Counted from the stretch's first letter, positions 10,311 through 20,812 are shown. The stretch: DNA of 64,000 nucleotides from Marinomonas sp. CT5 (GCF_018336975.1 NZ_CP025572.1:2620739-2684738); one strand, 5' to 3'. Notes: generated by a model from the sequence alone, not told the origin. A program made the numbers and translations.

Positions 10311-11657
10311 TTACGATCTTGCTTTCTTAAGCGTATCCGAAATCATAAACGCCAACTCTAAAGACTGATCTGCATTTAAGCGAGGATCACAGTGAGTATG
10401 ATAACGATCCGCCAAATCCGCCTCCGTTACCTCAAAAGCACCACCGACACACTCAGTCACATTTTGACCTGTCATTTCAAAATGAACACCGCCAGCATAA
10501 CTACCTTCTGCATTATGGACTTGGAAGAACTGCTGAACCTCTTTCAATACATCTTCAACACGGCGTGTTTTATAACCCGTAGAAGCTTTGACAGTATTAC
10601 CATGCATTGGATCACTACTCCAAACCACTTGCTTCCCTTCACGCTGAACTGCCCGAATCAATTTAGGCATACCTTCTTCAACTTTATCAGCCCCCATGCG
10701 CACAATAATGTTTAGACGGCCCGCTTCATTATTTGGGTTCAAAACGTCACACAAACGAATTAGATCTTCCGGATCCATCGTTGGTCCAGCTTTTACACCG
10801 ATTGGATTTTCAACACCACGCAAGAACTCAACATGAGCGCCATCAATTTGACGGGTTCTATCCCCAATCCACAACATATGTGCAGAGCAATCATACCAAC
10901 CGCCAGTCAAACTATCTTGACGCGTCAAAGCCTGCTCATATGGCAACAATAATGCTTCATGTGATGTATAAAAATCCGTCTCTTTTAATTGTCCTAAACC
11001 AGGCCCGATGCCACAAGCTTCCATAAACTGAAGCGCATCATCAATTTTATCCGCTACCCCTTGGTAGCGACCGCCGGCTGGACTGGCATTCAAAAAGTCC
11101 AAATTCCACTGATGCACTTGATGCAAATCCGCAAAACCACCTTGAGAAAAAGCGCGAAGCAAGTTCATGGTCGATGCACTTTGATTATAAACCTGCACCA
11201 ATCGCTCAGGATCAGGAACCCTCGCAGACTCACTAAAATCAATACCGTTAATGATATCGCCGCGGTAGCTAGGAAGCTCAATGCCACCAACCGTTTCTGT
11301 ACCAGCCGATCTCGGCTTAGCAAACTGCCCCGCCATACGCCCCACTTTGACAACAGGACATTTTCCGGCATAAGTTAGCACCACAGCCATCTGCAGCATA
11401 ACTTTAAACGTATCACGTATATTATTCGCATGGAACTCCGCAAAACTTTCAGCGCAATCCCCACCTTGTAACAAAAAGGCCTTCCTATTAGCCACTTGTG
11501 CCAGCGCTTCTTTAAGCTGACGAGCCTCTCCAGCAAAAACAAGAGGAGGCATTTTTCCTAAGGTATTCTCCACTTGAGCCAAATGCTCAGCATTCGGGTA
11601 AACAGGCTGCTGTAACGCTGTTTTCTCTCTCCAACTTGTTAAGTTCCACTGTGACAT
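10311..11657 (-). CDS. 3-Deoxy-7-phosphoheptulonate synthase, class II (DAHP synthase)
   Basis: A 448-residue class II (plant/Pseudomonas-type) DAHP synthase. It condenses phosphoenolpyruvate and erythrose 4-phosphate, the first step of the shikimate pathway to aromatic amino acids. Family hallmarks include the opening W..WR..., [10 protein letters not shown] (with the metal-binding Cys) near residues 82-91, the [14 protein letters not shown] stretch, and PHGN-like DPMHGNT near the C-terminal third. Length matches the class II family, not the approximately 350-residue class I enzymes. An HTH-cupin regulator lies 40 nt upstream on the same strand, perhaps co-transcribed. Confidence 0.97.
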   Translation of the reverse strand: MSQWNLTSWREKTALQQPVYPNAEHLAQVENTLGKMPPLVFAGEARQLKEALAQVANRKAFLLQGGDCAESFAEFHANNIRDTFKVMLQMAVVLTYAGKCPVVKVGRMAGQFAKPRSAGTETVGGIELPSYRGDIINGIDFSESARVPDPERLVQVYNQSASTMNLLRAFSQGGFADLHQVHQWNLDFLNASPAGGRYQGVADKIDDALQFMEACGIGPGLGQLKETDFYTSHEALLLPYEQALTRQDSLTGGWYDCSAHMLWIGDRTRQIDGAHVEFLRGVENPIGVKAGPTMDPEDLIRLCDVLNPNNEAGRLNIIVRMGADKVEEGMPKLIRAVQREGKQVVWSSDPMHGNTVKASTGYKTRRVEDVLKEVQQFFQVHNAEGSYAGGVHFEMTGQNVTECVGGAFEVTEADLADRYHTHCDPRLNADQSLELAFMISDTLKKARS

Positions 11658-11697
11658 AATTCTCTACAACCTTATTCTTACTTATTTTTTTACTAAA

Positions 11698-12309
11698 TTA
11701 ACGAGCAACAACCCAAAGTATTTCTGCGTCTTTAGCAGACAAAGAAACAACCGCATGCCCCATAGTGGCATCATAATACACACTATCGCCTTCTTTTAAT
11801 TCAATCGGTTCATAGAGCTCAGAGAAAAAATTAATTTTACCTTTCAAAACCAATAAGAACTCTTCACCATCATGTCGAACCCATTCTTTAAATTCAGCAA
11901 ATGATCTAGCCCTAACCGTTGTTTTAAAAGGCACCATTTTCTTACGACTAATAGAGTAATTTAACAACTCATGCTCATAGGTCGCCGTAGGGTGTGGCTC
12001 ACCTCTGCCTTTACGAGTAATATCTCGACGCCCAGCAATAGAATGCTCACTTGCCTCTACAAAAAGCTGCGGCAAATCCATCTCAAGACCATTAATGAGC
12101 TTCTGAACGATAGTGAAACTAGGAGACACTTGGTCATTTTCAATTTTTGACAAAGTGGATCGGGCTATTCCCGTTCTTTTCCCCACTTCCTCAAGCGTCC
12201 AGCCTTTCGCTAAACGGATTTCTTTTACTCGCTTACCAAGCTCTAGCGGTTCAACAAACCGATCTGGATCTGACGCTGTTGCAGTTTCTAGTGATGGACG
12301 ACTAACCAT
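11698..12309 (-). CDS. XRE-family transcriptional regulator with C-terminal cupin
   Basis: A 203-residue regulator with two parts. An N-terminal XRE/Cro-type helix-turn-helix (about 24-80) includes GWTLEEVGKRTGIARSTLSKIE. A cupin-fold C-terminal domain (about 110-200) includes EEFLLVLKGKINFFSE and LKEGDSVYYDATMGHAV. Such HTH-cupin proteins usually sense a small metabolite and repress a neighbouring gene. The gene directly downstream encodes DAHP synthase, so a role in aromatic biosynthesis is possible but only inferred from position. No operator was identified. Confidence 0.92.
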   Translation of the reverse strand: MVSRPSLETATASDPDRFVEPLELGKRVKEIRLAKGWTLEEVGKRTGIARSTLSKIENDQVSPSFTIVQKLINGLEMDLPQLFVEASEHSIAGRRDITRKGRGEPHPTATYEHELLNYSISRKKMVPFKTTVRARSFAEFKEWVRHDGEEFLLVLKGKINFFSELYEPIELKEGDSVYYDATMGHAVVSLSAKDAEILWVVAR

Positions 12310-12348
12310 AATTTACCAATACTACTTTATATAAAAAAACAATTCTCA

Positions 12349-12777
12349 CTATGGCTTTAACAATGGCGCCATAGCCGCAGAACAACGAGAAAGGTCAAAC
12401 CCTTTACCTGAAACATAAGACACTAGATCACTGGCATCCTGACCGTTACCATTTTCCATCAACACCCACAACACAGAAGAACGAGTACCCGTACGACAAA
12501 ATGCCAAGGTTTTCTTTTCTTCCGAAATAGCCTGTTCTTGAGCTTCAACCTGCTCTTGCGACAACTTAGAAAGGTCTATCGGATTGGCAACATATTCCAT
12601 ACCCAGAGACTCAGCAGCAGTACGAATAACATCACCCGCAGGTTGATCATCAGACTCACCTTCAGGACGATTATTAATAATTCGCTCAAAACCCTGCTCT
12701 TTTAGTAAAGCAAGATCAGACTCGCTCAATTGTGGAGCAACAAAATAAGATGCATTAAGCTGAACAACATTATTCAT
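12349..12777 (-). CDS. TIGR01244-type sulfurtransferase/phosphatase-like protein (DUF442)
   Basis: A 142-residue protein of the beta-lactamase-hydrolase-like phosphatase fold. It has the characteristic FERIINNRPEGES segment (about 30-42) and the active-site loop CRTGTRS, a C-x4-R pattern shared with rhodaneses, at about 94-100. Related domains occur alone or fused to persulfide dioxygenase-type hydrolases. The loop suggests persulfide or phosphate handling, but the substrate is unknown. It lies 21 nt after the parvulin gene and 39 nt before the XRE regulator, so the four minus-strand genes here may form one unit. Confidence 0.88.
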   Translation of the reverse strand: MNNVVQLNASYFVAPQLSESDLALLKEQGFERIINNRPEGESDDQPAGDVIRTAAESLGMEYVANPIDLSKLSQEQVEAQEQAISEEKKTLAFCRTGTRSSVLWVLMENGNGQDASDLVSYVSGKGFDLSRCSAAMAPLLKP

Positions 12778-12797
12778 AAACTTTTACCTATATTAAA

Positions 12798-13076
12798 TTA
12801 AGAACGATAAAGGACTTTTATAAGATGAAAACCAAATTGTGTCTTAACAGGCCCCTGGATCTTATATAAAGGGCCACCAAATACCGCTTTATCGAAAGCC
12901 GGCACCATATCACCTTTACGAAACTCTCCTAAATCTCCCCCTTTCTTACCAGAGGGACAAGTAGAGAACTGTTTTGCCAATTTATGAAAGTCAGCTCCCT
13001 TATCAAGTTTCTGCTTTAAAGACTCCGCTTCTGCTTTTGTCTTTACTAAGATATGACATGCACTCGCCGTTGACAT
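12798..13076 (-). CDS. ppiC: Peptidyl-prolyl cis-trans isomerase, parvulin type
   Basis: A 92-residue stand-alone parvulin domain, the same size as E. coli PpiC. It catalyses cis-trans isomerisation of X-Pro bonds in the cytoplasm. Family features include [15 protein letters not shown] at the start, [16 protein letters not shown] in the middle, VPAFDKAVF, and the terminal strand FGFHLIKV. No signal peptide or membrane segment is present, so it is not a periplasmic SurA/PpiD-type chaperone. Confidence 0.96.
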   Translation of the reverse strand: MSTASACHILVKTKAEAESLKQKLDKGADFHKLAKQFSTCPSGKKGGDLGEFRKGDMVPAFDKAVFGGPLYKIQGPVKTQFGFHLIKVLYRS

Positions 13077-13217
13077 TAACCCACCTACCGATCAAATTTA
13101 CTAGATAAAACATGTTAACCTATTTAGTATGAAGAAATTAACTACAAGCCATCATTAACTTTAAAATAATATATACGCGAAAGCAGTCTTAACCCCTTAT
13201 ATAGGCAATTTCAAAAT

Positions 13218-14015
13218 ATGAGCACATATGCAGCAATTAGCGACCTTTCTTTTCTTTTAGTTGAACCCTCAGACACTCAAAAGAAAATCATCACAAAAGC
13301 GTTAGAAGATGCAGGCATAAAACAAATAGAATATGCTAATAATATTGAAGAAACCCTGCAGTCACTTTCCACTTTTCCGCCAGACCTTGTTATTTCGTCC
13401 ATGTACTTACCTGACGGTTCAGCAAATGACTTAATAGACAAAATAAGAAAAAACAAAGATACGGAAAACCAGTGCTTTATGCTCATCTCTAGCGAAAGGA
13501 ATAGAGATCATCTGGAGCACTTAAGACAATCTGGCGTTCTTGCCATACTTCCAAAGCCATTCAATCAAAAAGATCTAACCCGCGCCATTCACGCCACCCT
13601 AGACCTAATTGTTGAAGAAGAAATCGACTTAGAATTATTTGACCCTAGAACACTTCGTGTACTAGTAACTGATGACAGCAAAATGGCTAGAAAACATGTC
13701 AGTAAGACCCTCAACACGATGGGAATCGAAGACATTCAATTCGCCGTGAATGGCAAGGAAGCCATCGCTCTTCTTAATGAAGCAGAATTTGACTTGATTG
13801 TTACCGACTACAATATGCCAGAAATGGACGGAAAAGAACTAACCGACGCAGTACGAAAAGACCCTTCCATAGCCCACATACCTATCCTAATGGTAAGTTC
13901 TAACTCTGAAGACAGCCAATTATCAAACATTGCTCAAGAAGGCGTAGATGCTATATGCGGAAAACCTTTTGAACCAAGCGTAGTAAGAAAACTATTGGCG
14001 CAGATACTCAATTAA
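13218..14015 (+). CDS. Double-receiver response regulator (first receiver degenerate)
   Basis: A 265-residue protein made of two CheY-like receiver domains and no output domain. The C-terminal receiver (about 146-265) is intact, with the acidic pair D152/D153, phospho-acceptor D197 in VTDYNMPEMDG and the Lys in GKPFEP. In the N-terminal receiver (about 10-125) the acceptor position is Ser (S61 in ISSMYLPDG) and the acidic pair is E16-P17, so it should not be phosphorylated, though the KPF motif remains. It probably signals by protein contact. No kinase is adjacent. The gene is monocistronic with its own terminator. Confidence 0.9.
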   Translation: MSTYAAISDLSFLLVEPSDTQKKIITKALEDAGIKQIEYANNIEETLQSLSTFPPDLVISSMYLPDGSANDLIDKIRKNKDTENQCFMLISSERNRDHLEHLRQSGVLAILPKPFNQKDLTRAIHATLDLIVEEEIDLELFDPRTLRVLVTDDSKMARKHVSKTLNTMGIEDIQFAVNGKEAIALLNEAEFDLIVTDYNMPEMDGKELTDAVRKDPSIAHIPILMVSSNSEDSQLSNIAQEGVDAICGKPFEPSVVRKLLAQILN

Positions 14016-14034
14016 TTTTCAGGTAAAACCAAAA

Positions 14035-14068
14035 ATAAAAAAGAGCTTGTATTAAGCTCTTTTTTATT
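14035..14068. terminator. Bidirectional terminator between the receiver gene and mutT
   Basis: An inverted repeat AAAAAAGAGCTT/AAGCTCTTTTTT with a 5-nt loop starts about 20 nt past the plus-strand stop and ends 20 nt from the mutT stop on the other strand. A and T runs flank it on both sides. Confidence 0.9.
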
Positions 14069-14087
14069 TAAGTGAACATCAGTGGAA

Positions 14088-14474
14088 CTAGCGAATAGCC
14101 ATTAAATCTGAAACAATTTGCCGATTCGCCTCGGGGAAATCATAGGAAGACAAATATGAAATAGCGGCCCAAGTAACTTCCTGCCCTTCACTCCCTTCCG
14201 GCTCACCAGAAAAATCCGTAACCTTATAAAAATGAAGTTCAACTTGTTTATCACCATAATCATGAGCAATTTTTTTAAAAAAAGAACTCTCAACCACAGT
14301 AATACCACATTCTTCCAGCAGTTCTCTTGCCAGTGCAACTTGAACCGACTCTAATGGCTCGCATTTACCACCAGGAAACTCCCACAAACCACCTTGATGC
14401 TGATTTGACTTGCGTAAACCAAGAAAAACAGCATCATCACGAAGAATAATGCCTACAGCAACTCTAATTAGCAT
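14088..14474 (-). CDS. mutT: NUDIX hydrolase, MutT type (8-oxo-dGTP pyrophosphatase)
   Basis: A 128-residue protein with a complete Nudix box beginning GGKCEPLE and continuing to RELLEECGI (about 36-58), plus WEFPGG just before it as in MutT. It probably removes oxidised nucleotides such as 8-oxo-dGTP from the pool and so prevents A:T to C:G errors. Size fits E. coli MutT (129). Its ATG overlaps the argJ stop (TAATG), so the two are translationally coupled. In Pseudomonas the order secA-argJ-mutT is similar. Confidence 0.93.
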   Translation of the reverse strand: MLIRVAVGIILRDDAVFLGLRKSNQHQGGLWEFPGGKCEPLESVQVALARELLEECGITVVESSFFKKIAHDYGDKQVELHFYKVTDFSGEPEGSEGQEVTWAAISYLSSYDFPEANRQIVSDLMAIR

Positions 14475-15694
14475 TAGGTACGATACTCTGCATTAATGGT
14501 GACGTATTCATGAGAAAAATCAGTTGTCCAGACAGTATCAGACATCGACCCCATCCCTAAATCCACCACGATATGAATCTCTTCAGGTGCCATAGCTTGT
14601 TCACCATGCTCTTCAAGATAATCCGGTGAACGACCACCATCACGAGCCACTTCAAAGCCATTGATATGAAGCTGAACACGGTCAACATCCAAACCTTCGA
14701 CGCCTGCACGACCAACAACAGCAAGAATACGCCCCCAATTAGGATCGGAAGCAAAAAGCGCCGTTTTCACCAGTGGAGAATGAGCGATTTCAAAAGCCGT
14801 CTTAGTTGCATCAGACTCCATAGCCGCACCAACAACCTCAACAATCACAAACTTTGTCGCACCCTCACCATCACGAACGATAGCATGGGCCAACTCTTGC
14901 ATGACTTCCGTAAATGCAGCTATAAATGCCTGAGCTAATGGCTCATCAACAGACGTAACTTTTACATTCCCTGCCATACCTGTTGCCACTGCGATACAGG
15001 AATCATTAGTAGAAGTATCACTATCAACCGTAATACGATTAAAGCTTTTGTTAACCACTTCCTTCAAAATTGACTGAAGTACGTCTACATCCATCGCAAT
15101 ATCACTGCAAACATAACCCAACATGGTCGCCATGTTAGGGCGAATCATGCCTGCACCTTTTGAAATACCTGCAATAGAGAAAGTTTGCCCTTCAAACTCA
15201 AAAGTACGTATCGACCCTTTTGGCAAAGTATCAGTCGTCATAATACCAATACCAGCAGAATGCCAATTGTCCGCAGACAAATTAGCCAGCGCTTGAGGAA
15301 TCGCCGCCACAATCTTTTCAACGGGCAAAGGCTCGCCAATCACACCAGTAGAGAAAGGCAAAATAGACTCAACACTTTCACCTACCTCATGAGCTAATGC
15401 CTCACAAGTTTTCAAAGCGGACTCGAATCCTGGTTTACCAGTACCTGCGTTCGCATTTCCGGTATTAATTAGCAAGTAACGACTGTCTGTCAAAGCTAAG
15501 TGCTTCTGACAAATACGCACCGGTGCCGCACAAAACGCATTCTGCGTAAAAACACCTGCAACGGAAGCTCCTGCACACAACTCAAAAATAACAACATCTT
15601 TTTTGTTGGGCTTTTTAATTCCAGCCTCTGCAACACCAATTCTTACCCCTTTTATTTCGGGAATAAGAGGAAAATCATGCAACCCTACAGCCAT
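14474..15694 (-). CDS. argJ: Bifunctional glutamate N-acetyltransferase/ornithine acetyltransferase
   Basis: A 406-residue ArgJ. It transfers the acetyl group from N-acetylornithine back to glutamate in the cyclic arginine pathway and may also use acetyl-CoA. ArgJ cuts itself at a conserved Ala-Thr bond, and that site is visible as NMATMLGYV with the nucleophile Thr at residue 190. Other family segments are INTGNANAGTG and the C-terminal SDTVWTTDFSHEYV. It sits 15 nt after secA and overlaps mutT by one base. Confidence 0.98.
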   Translation of the reverse strand: MAVGLHDFPLIPEIKGVRIGVAEAGIKKPNKKDVVIFELCAGASVAGVFTQNAFCAAPVRICQKHLALTDSRYLLINTGNANAGTGKPGFESALKTCEALAHEVGESVESILPFSTGVIGEPLPVEKIVAAIPQALANLSADNWHSAGIGIMTTDTLPKGSIRTFEFEGQTFSIAGISKGAGMIRPNMATMLGYVCSDIAMDVDVLQSILKEVVNKSFNRITVDSDTSTNDSCIAVATGMAGNVKVTSVDEPLAQAFIAAFTEVMQELAHAIVRDGEGATKFVIVEVVGAAMESDATKTAFEIAHSPLVKTALFASDPNWGRILAVVGRAGVEGLDVDRVQLHINGFEVARDGGRSPDYLEEHGEQAMAPEEIHIVVDLGMGSMSDTVWTTDFSHEYVTINAEYRT

Positions 15695-15709
15695 TTACGC
15701 TTTCTCCAG

Positions 15710-18415
15710 TTAAATAAGACGACCGTGACACTGCTTATATTTCTTACCCGAGCCACATGGGCAAGGCTCATTACGACCCACTTTCGCAAACTCTTGGCTA
15801 TCTGAAGGAGAGTCTGACGACTCATCAGCCAACGAATCTAGAGAATCATGAACCATATTCATGGTAGTTTTTTCTTCTTGCTGTCTACGAGCTTCTTCTA
15901 TTTTTTCAGCTTCTTCTGCTGACTGAACTTTCACACGAGTAATAATTTGAATCACTTCGTATTTAATTTGCTCTAGTAGACCTTGGAATAGTTCGAAAGA
16001 TTCGCGCTTGTATTCCTGTTTAGGGTTTTTCTGAGCATAGCCACGCAAATGAATACCCTGTCTAAGCATATCCATTGTCTGCAAGTGCTCTTTCCAAAGC
16101 GTGTCCAAGACTTGTAACAACACCTGCTTCTCAAAAGACCTAAAAGGCTGCTCGCCAGCAATCTCTTCTTTCGCTTTATAATCACTAACGAAGGCATCTA
16201 GGATTTTCTGACGTAACGGCTCTTCGTATAGTTTTTTGTCTTCCTCAACCCATTTAGCAACAGGAAGATCTAAACCAAATTCGTTACGAATTTTTTCTTC
16301 CAAACCTTCAAGGTCCCACATATCAAAGATACTTTGGGGCGGAATAAACTCATCAATCAGCCCAGAAACCACTTCTTCGCGCATTGCAGAAATGGCTTCA
16401 GAAAGATCTTCAGACACCATCATGTCAAAGCGCTGACGATAAATAACCTGACGCTGATCGTTTGCAACATCATCGTACTCAAGCAACTGCTTACGAATAT
16501 CGAAGTTACGACCTTCGACCTTACGTTGAGCTTTTTCTATCGCATTGGAAACCATTTTATGCTCAATAGCTTCCCCTTTCTCCATACCAAGAGCCATCAT
16601 CATTTTCTTGATGCGATCAGACATGAAGATGCGCATTAAGTTATCTTCTAAGGAAAGATAAAAGCGCGAAGAACCTACATCACCTTGACGTCCAGCACGA
16701 CCGCGAAGCTGATTATCTATTCGGCGAGATTCATGGCGTTCGGTACCAATAATATGCAAACCACCTGCGGCCAATACAGACTCGTTACGAGACTTCCAGT
16801 CCGCTTTAAGTGCATCTATACTTTCTTGAGTTGCATTGCCTCCAAGCTGATCAAGCTCGACCTGCAAATTACCACCCAAAACAATATCCGTACCACGACC
16901 CGCCATATTAGTTGCAATAGTGACAGCACCAGGACGACCAGCATCCGCAATAATTTGAGCCTCACGTTCATGCTGTTTAGCATTTAGAACATTATGCTTA
17001 ATACCTTTTTTGGTCAGATAGTTTGATAACAGCTCAGAATATTCAATCGAAGCCGTACCAACCAACACAGGTCGCCCCTGCTTAACAATATCCTCAATAT
17101 CCAACACAATGGCTTCAAATTTGTCCTCTGTAGACATATAGATCAAATCATTGAAGTCTTTACGCTGAACTTGGCGGTTGGTCGGAATAACCACCACAGA
17201 CAATCCATATATTTGCTGAAACTCAAATGCTTCAGTATCAGCTGTACCTGTCATACCAGACAGTTTTTCATATAAGCGGAAATAATTCTGGAACGTAGTT
17301 GAAGCCAGAGTCTGACTTTCGGCCTGAATTGTCACCCCTTCTTTAGCCTCAACAGCCTGATGAATCCCCTCGGACCAACGACGGCCAGCCATAGTTCGGC
17401 CCGTATGCTCATCCACAATGACAATTTGATCACCTTGGATAACGTAATCTATATTCTTTTTGAAGATAACATGTGCTTTAAGACAGGCATGAACATGATG
17501 CAATAAAGAAAGATTAGCCGCAGCATAAAGGCTTTCACCTTCACCTAATAAGCCTTGCTCTACCAGCCACCCTTCAACAAATGAGTGCCCATCCTCTGTC
17601 AACTCAATACTACGCTGAGACTCATCAAAGACGTAATGTCCAGAAGCCTCTTCACCCTCAGTCTCTTCCTGTTTCACCAACAAAGGCGCAAGGTTATTAA
17701 TTTTACGGTATTGCTCAGAACTGTCTTCAACAGCACCCGAAATAATAAGAGGCGTTCTCGCTTCATCTATTAATATAGAATCCACCTCATCCACAACAGA
17801 GAAGTGCAAATCACGTTGCACTCGATCTTCCAAACGAAAAACCATATTGTCGCGAAGGTAGTCAAAACCAAATTCGTTATTGGTTCCGTATGTAATATCA
17901 CACAAGTAGGCGGTTTTTTTCTCGTCACGTTCTTGACCAGAAAAAACAACGCCAACACTCATATCTAAAAATTCATACAGTGGACGCATCCAATTAGCAT
18001 CACGCTTAGCCAAATAATCATTCACAGTAACAACGTGAACACCTTTGGAAGACAAGGCATTTAGATAAACGGCTAATGTGGCAACAAGCGTTTTACCTTC
18101 ACCCGTGCGCATCTCAGCAATTCGGCCTTCGTTCAGGACCATGCCACCAATAAGCTGCACATCAAAATGACGCATCCCCATGACTCGACTACTGCCCTCA
18201 CGGACCACAGCAAAAGCCTCTGGTAGAATAGACTGTAAAGACTCACCCTTAGCTAGACGGTCGCGAAACTCACCAGTTTTTCCAGATAAATCATCATCAG
18301 ATAATTTATGGAAGGATTCTTCAAGTTGGTTTATCTGTGCAACAATCTTCTTATATCGTTTAACTTCTCGGTCATTCTTTGTGCCGACAATTTTTTTAAT
18401 TACAGTTCCTAACAT
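15710..18415 (-). CDS. secA: Protein translocase ATPase subunit SecA
   Basis: The 901-residue motor ATPase pushes preproteins through SecYEG. Walker A is MRTGEGKT near residues 102-109, and Walker B/DEAD is [15 protein letters not shown] near 207-221. The helicase-like second nucleotide domain has [10 protein letters not shown] and GRAGRQGD. The C-terminus carries the zinc-binding, SecB-interacting tail with [13 protein letters not shown]. Length is normal for Proteobacteria (E. coli 901). It follows lpxC after a terminator and a 144-nt gap in which I found no convincing secM-like leader gene. Confidence 0.99.
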   Translation of the reverse strand: MLGTVIKKIVGTKNDREVKRYKKIVAQINQLEESFHKLSDDDLSGKTGEFRDRLAKGESLQSILPEAFAVVREGSSRVMGMRHFDVQLIGGMVLNEGRIAEMRTGEGKTLVATLAVYLNALSSKGVHVVTVNDYLAKRDANWMRPLYEFLDMSVGVVFSGQERDEKKTAYLCDITYGTNNEFGFDYLRDNMVFRLEDRVQRDLHFSVVDEVDSILIDEARTPLIISGAVEDSSEQYRKINNLAPLLVKQEETEGEEASGHYVFDESQRSIELTEDGHSFVEGWLVEQGLLGEGESLYAAANLSLLHHVHACLKAHVIFKKNIDYVIQGDQIVIVDEHTGRTMAGRRWSEGIHQAVEAKEGVTIQAESQTLASTTFQNYFRLYEKLSGMTGTADTEAFEFQQIYGLSVVVIPTNRQVQRKDFNDLIYMSTEDKFEAIVLDIEDIVKQGRPVLVGTASIEYSELLSNYLTKKGIKHNVLNAKQHEREAQIIADAGRPGAVTIATNMAGRGTDIVLGGNLQVELDQLGGNATQESIDALKADWKSRNESVLAAGGLHIIGTERHESRRIDNQLRGRAGRQGDVGSSRFYLSLEDNLMRIFMSDRIKKMMMALGMEKGEAIEHKMVSNAIEKAQRKVEGRNFDIRKQLLEYDDVANDQRQVIYRQRFDMMVSEDLSEAISAMREEVVSGLIDEFIPPQSIFDMWDLEGLEEKIRNEFGLDLPVAKWVEEDKKLYEEPLRQKILDAFVSDYKAKEEIAGEQPFRSFEKQVLLQVLDTLWKEHLQTMDMLRQGIHLRGYAQKNPKQEYKRESFELFQGLLEQIKYEVIQIITRVKVQSAEEAEKIEEARRQQEEKTTMNMVHDSLDSLADESSDSPSDSQEFAKVGRNEPCPCGSGKKYKQCHGRLI

Positions 18416-18504
18416 CTTGAACTCTACATAGCCAATTAGTAATTAAGACAGTCTACCACGGTAATGTGTGACAAAACATGATATATCAAGGACCTATATA
18501 CAAA

Positions 18505-18529
18505 AAAACCAGACACAAAGTCTGGTTTT
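18505..18529 (-). terminator. Terminator between lpxC and secA
   Basis: On the minus strand the stem AAAACCAGAC/GTCTGGTTTT with a 5-nt loop runs into TTT after the lpxC stop. It should end or reduce the dcw-lpxC transcript, so secA probably has its own promoter in the roughly 90 nt left before its start. Confidence 0.85.
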
Positions 18530-18559
18530 ATAAAAACACGATCAATAATCAGTCACTTA

Positions 18560-19477
18560 CTAAGCACCGACAAAAGCTGGCTCAGTAAAAGATATAGGTG
18601 TCACCTGCGCCTCATCTTCGAAAACAACATATTCCCAAGCATCTTGATGCTCAAGTAATGCCAATAAAAGCTTATTATTCAATGCATGGCCCGACTTATA
18701 AGCTTTATACTCACCAATCAAACTATGACCAAGAAGGTAAAGATCTCCAATGGCATCCAAGACTTTATGGCGAACCAACTCATCACGGTACCGTAACCCC
18801 TCATCATTCAAAACACGGTAATCATCTAAAACGATTGCATTTTCCATGTTTGCGCCACGTGCGAGGTTATTGTTTTTAAAGTACTCAAGATCTTTCATAA
18901 AACCAAAGGTTCTAGCGCGACTAATCTCTTTAACGAACGTCGTTGTTGAAAAATCAAACGAAGTACTTTGAACATCTTCACCAATAGCTGGATGCTGAAA
19001 ATCAATAGTAAAAGAAAGTCGGAAACCTGAATGAGGCTCTAAAGTAGCAAACTTATCACCTTCATCAACACGAATTGGTTTTTTGACTCGAATAAATTTC
19101 TTCGGTGCATTTTGAGCTTCTAGGCCTGCCGACTGAAGAAGAAAAACAAAAGGACTAGCACTCCCATCCATAAGAGGGATTTCACTAGCGCTTACTTCCA
19201 CATAGGCATTATCTACACCTAAACCAGCCATTGCAGACAACAAATGCTCTACGGTACTTACCTTCACATCACCCTGACATAAAGCCGTTGCAAAATTTGT
19301 TGACCCAACCGATTTCGCATTACCATGAATCTCAACAACTGGATCCAAGTCTGTACGAACGAAAACAATACCTGTATTGACAGGTGCGGGCTTTAGTGTC
19401 AAATACACCTTCTCGCCAGAGTGAAGACCCACCCCAGTTGCTCGAATAATGTTTTTTAATGTGTGTTGGCGTACCAT
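18560..19477 (-). CDS. lpxC: UDP-3-O-acyl-N-acetylglucosamine deacetylase
   Basis: A 305-residue zinc deacetylase that carries out the committed step of lipid A synthesis. Family motifs are [15 protein letters not shown], with the first zinc His, [12 protein letters not shown], and [15 protein letters not shown], with the HKxxD zinc and catalytic set. Length equals E. coli LpxC (305). It lies 105 nt after ftsZ with a hairpin in the gap, in the conserved ftsZ-lpxC order. In E. coli LpxC is controlled by FtsH proteolysis. FtsH is not in this window, but its regulators HflK and HflC are. Confidence 0.99.
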   Translation of the reverse strand: MVRQHTLKNIIRATGVGLHSGEKVYLTLKPAPVNTGIVFVRTDLDPVVEIHGNAKSVGSTNFATALCQGDVKVSTVEHLLSAMAGLGVDNAYVEVSASEIPLMDGSASPFVFLLQSAGLEAQNAPKKFIRVKKPIRVDEGDKFATLEPHSGFRLSFTIDFQHPAIGEDVQSTSFDFSTTTFVKEISRARTFGFMKDLEYFKNNNLARGANMENAIVLDDYRVLNDEGLRYRDELVRHKVLDAIGDLYLLGHSLIGEYKAYKSGHALNNKLLLALLEHQDAWEYVVFEDEAQVTPISFTEPAFVGA

Positions 19478-19501
19478 TATATTCCTACAATTCTATGACT
19501 G

Positions 19502-19526
19502 GATACCATTCTTTACAAATGGTATC
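19502..19526 (-). promoter_or_regulatory. Hairpin in the ftsZ-lpxC spacer
   Basis: A 9-bp perfect stem GATACCATT/AATGGTATC with a 7-nt loop lies 24 nt upstream of the lpxC start. No T run follows on the minus strand, so it looks more like an RNA-processing or stability element than a terminator. Confidence 0.5.
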
Positions 19527-19582
19527 AATAACACATTTTTTATACAATCTAACATTTTGATATTACGTCGTTTTTACTCAAA

Positions 19583-20812
19583 CTAATCAGCTTGTCGACG
19601 TAAAAATGCCGGAATGTCCAAATACGATAATTTATCGCCACTCGAAATAGAAGGTAAATCGGTTGATTCACTCTTTTCATCCAAGTTTCTCTCCACCACT
19701 TCAGCCTTCACATTATGTGAAGACTTCGACTCAGATTGAGCAACAGCTACTTTTGAATCATCATTTTCAATAACTTGCTCTACCTTCGCCATAACTGGTT
19801 GAGAAACAACAGACTCACCAACAGCAGACTTGACTTCAACTGCAGATCGACCTTCTAAACCAGTAGCAACCACCGTGACTCGCATTTCATCACCTACACT
19901 AGGATCAATTGCACAACCAATCACGACAGTAGCATCTTCCGATGCATATTCTTCTATGATTCCACCAACCTCGGTAAACTCTGACAAACCGACTTCTTCG
20001 TTTGCTGTAATGTTTACAAGCACGCCTCGCGCACCTCGCAGGTTAATATCTTCAAGTAGAGGATTATGAATAGCCGCTTCTGCCGCCACTCTTGCTCTAT
20101 CCTCCCCTGATGCAGACCCAGTCCCCATCATAGCCATACCCATTTCAGACATAACCGTCCTAACGTCTGCAAAGTCGACGTTAATTAACCCCGGACGCAT
20201 GATTAAGTCTGTAATACCTTGTACAGCATTAAACAAAACATTATTCGCTTCACCAAATGCCTTTAGAAGAGAAATGTTCTTACCCAATACTGGTAAAAGA
20301 CGTTCATTTGGTACTGTAATCAAAGAATCGACATTTTCTCGCAATTCTTTAACACCTTCTTCAGCAACTTTTGCGCGACGACGTCCCTCAAAAGGAAAAG
20401 GCTTAGTCACAACAGCAACTGTCAAAATACCCAGCTCTCGCGCCACCTTAGCAATAACTGGGGCGGCACCAGTACCTGTTCCACCACCCATACCAGCCGT
20501 GATAAACACCATATCGGCACCAGTCAATAACTGAGTAATTTTCTCCTGATCCTCTAAAGCCGAATCCCTTCCCACTTCTGGATTTGCACCAGCTCCCAAC
20601 CCTTTTGTAATGGTCGAGCCCAACTGCAAAGAAATCCCTGTTTCAAAACCTATCAGCGCTTTAGAATCAGTGTTAGCACAAATAAACTCAACACCTTCCA
20701 ATTGATTCTCAAGCATATGACGTACAGCATTACCGCCACCGCCACCGACACCAATAACTTTAATCACAGCATTATCTGATAAATTATCTTCGGCTAAATC
20801 AAAGACATTCAT
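19583..20812 (-). CDS. ftsZ: Cell division protein FtsZ
   Basis: A 409-residue tubulin-like GTPase that polymerises into the cytokinetic Z ring. The GTP-binding glycine loop GVGGGGGNAV is near residues 20-29, and the tubulin signature GGGTGTGAAP is near 107-116. A long variable linker (about 320-395) leads to the conserved C-terminal peptide LDIPAFLRRQ, which binds FtsA and ZipA. I use the ATG at 20812, which has GAGGAG about 10 nt upstream. A longer TTG-started frame (from 20845) would add 11 residues not typical of FtsZ. It lies 39 nt after ftsA. Confidence 0.99.
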   Translation of the reverse strand: MNVFDLAEDNLSDNAVIKVIGVGGGGGNAVRHMLENQLEGVEFICANTDSKALIGFETGISLQLGSTITKGLGAGANPEVGRDSALEDQEKITQLLTGADMVFITAGMGGGTGTGAAPVIAKVARELGILTVAVVTKPFPFEGRRRAKVAEEGVKELRENVDSLITVPNERLLPVLGKNISLLKAFGEANNVLFNAVQGITDLIMRPGLINVDFADVRTVMSEMGMAMMGTGSASGEDRARVAAEAAIHNPLLEDINLRGARGVLVNITANEEVGLSEFTEVGGIIEEYASEDATVVIGCAIDPSVGDEMRVTVVATGLEGRSAVEVKSAVGESVVSQPVMAKVEQVIENDDSKVAVAQSESKSSHNVKAEVVERNLDEKSESTDLPSISSGDKLSYLDIPAFLRRQAD

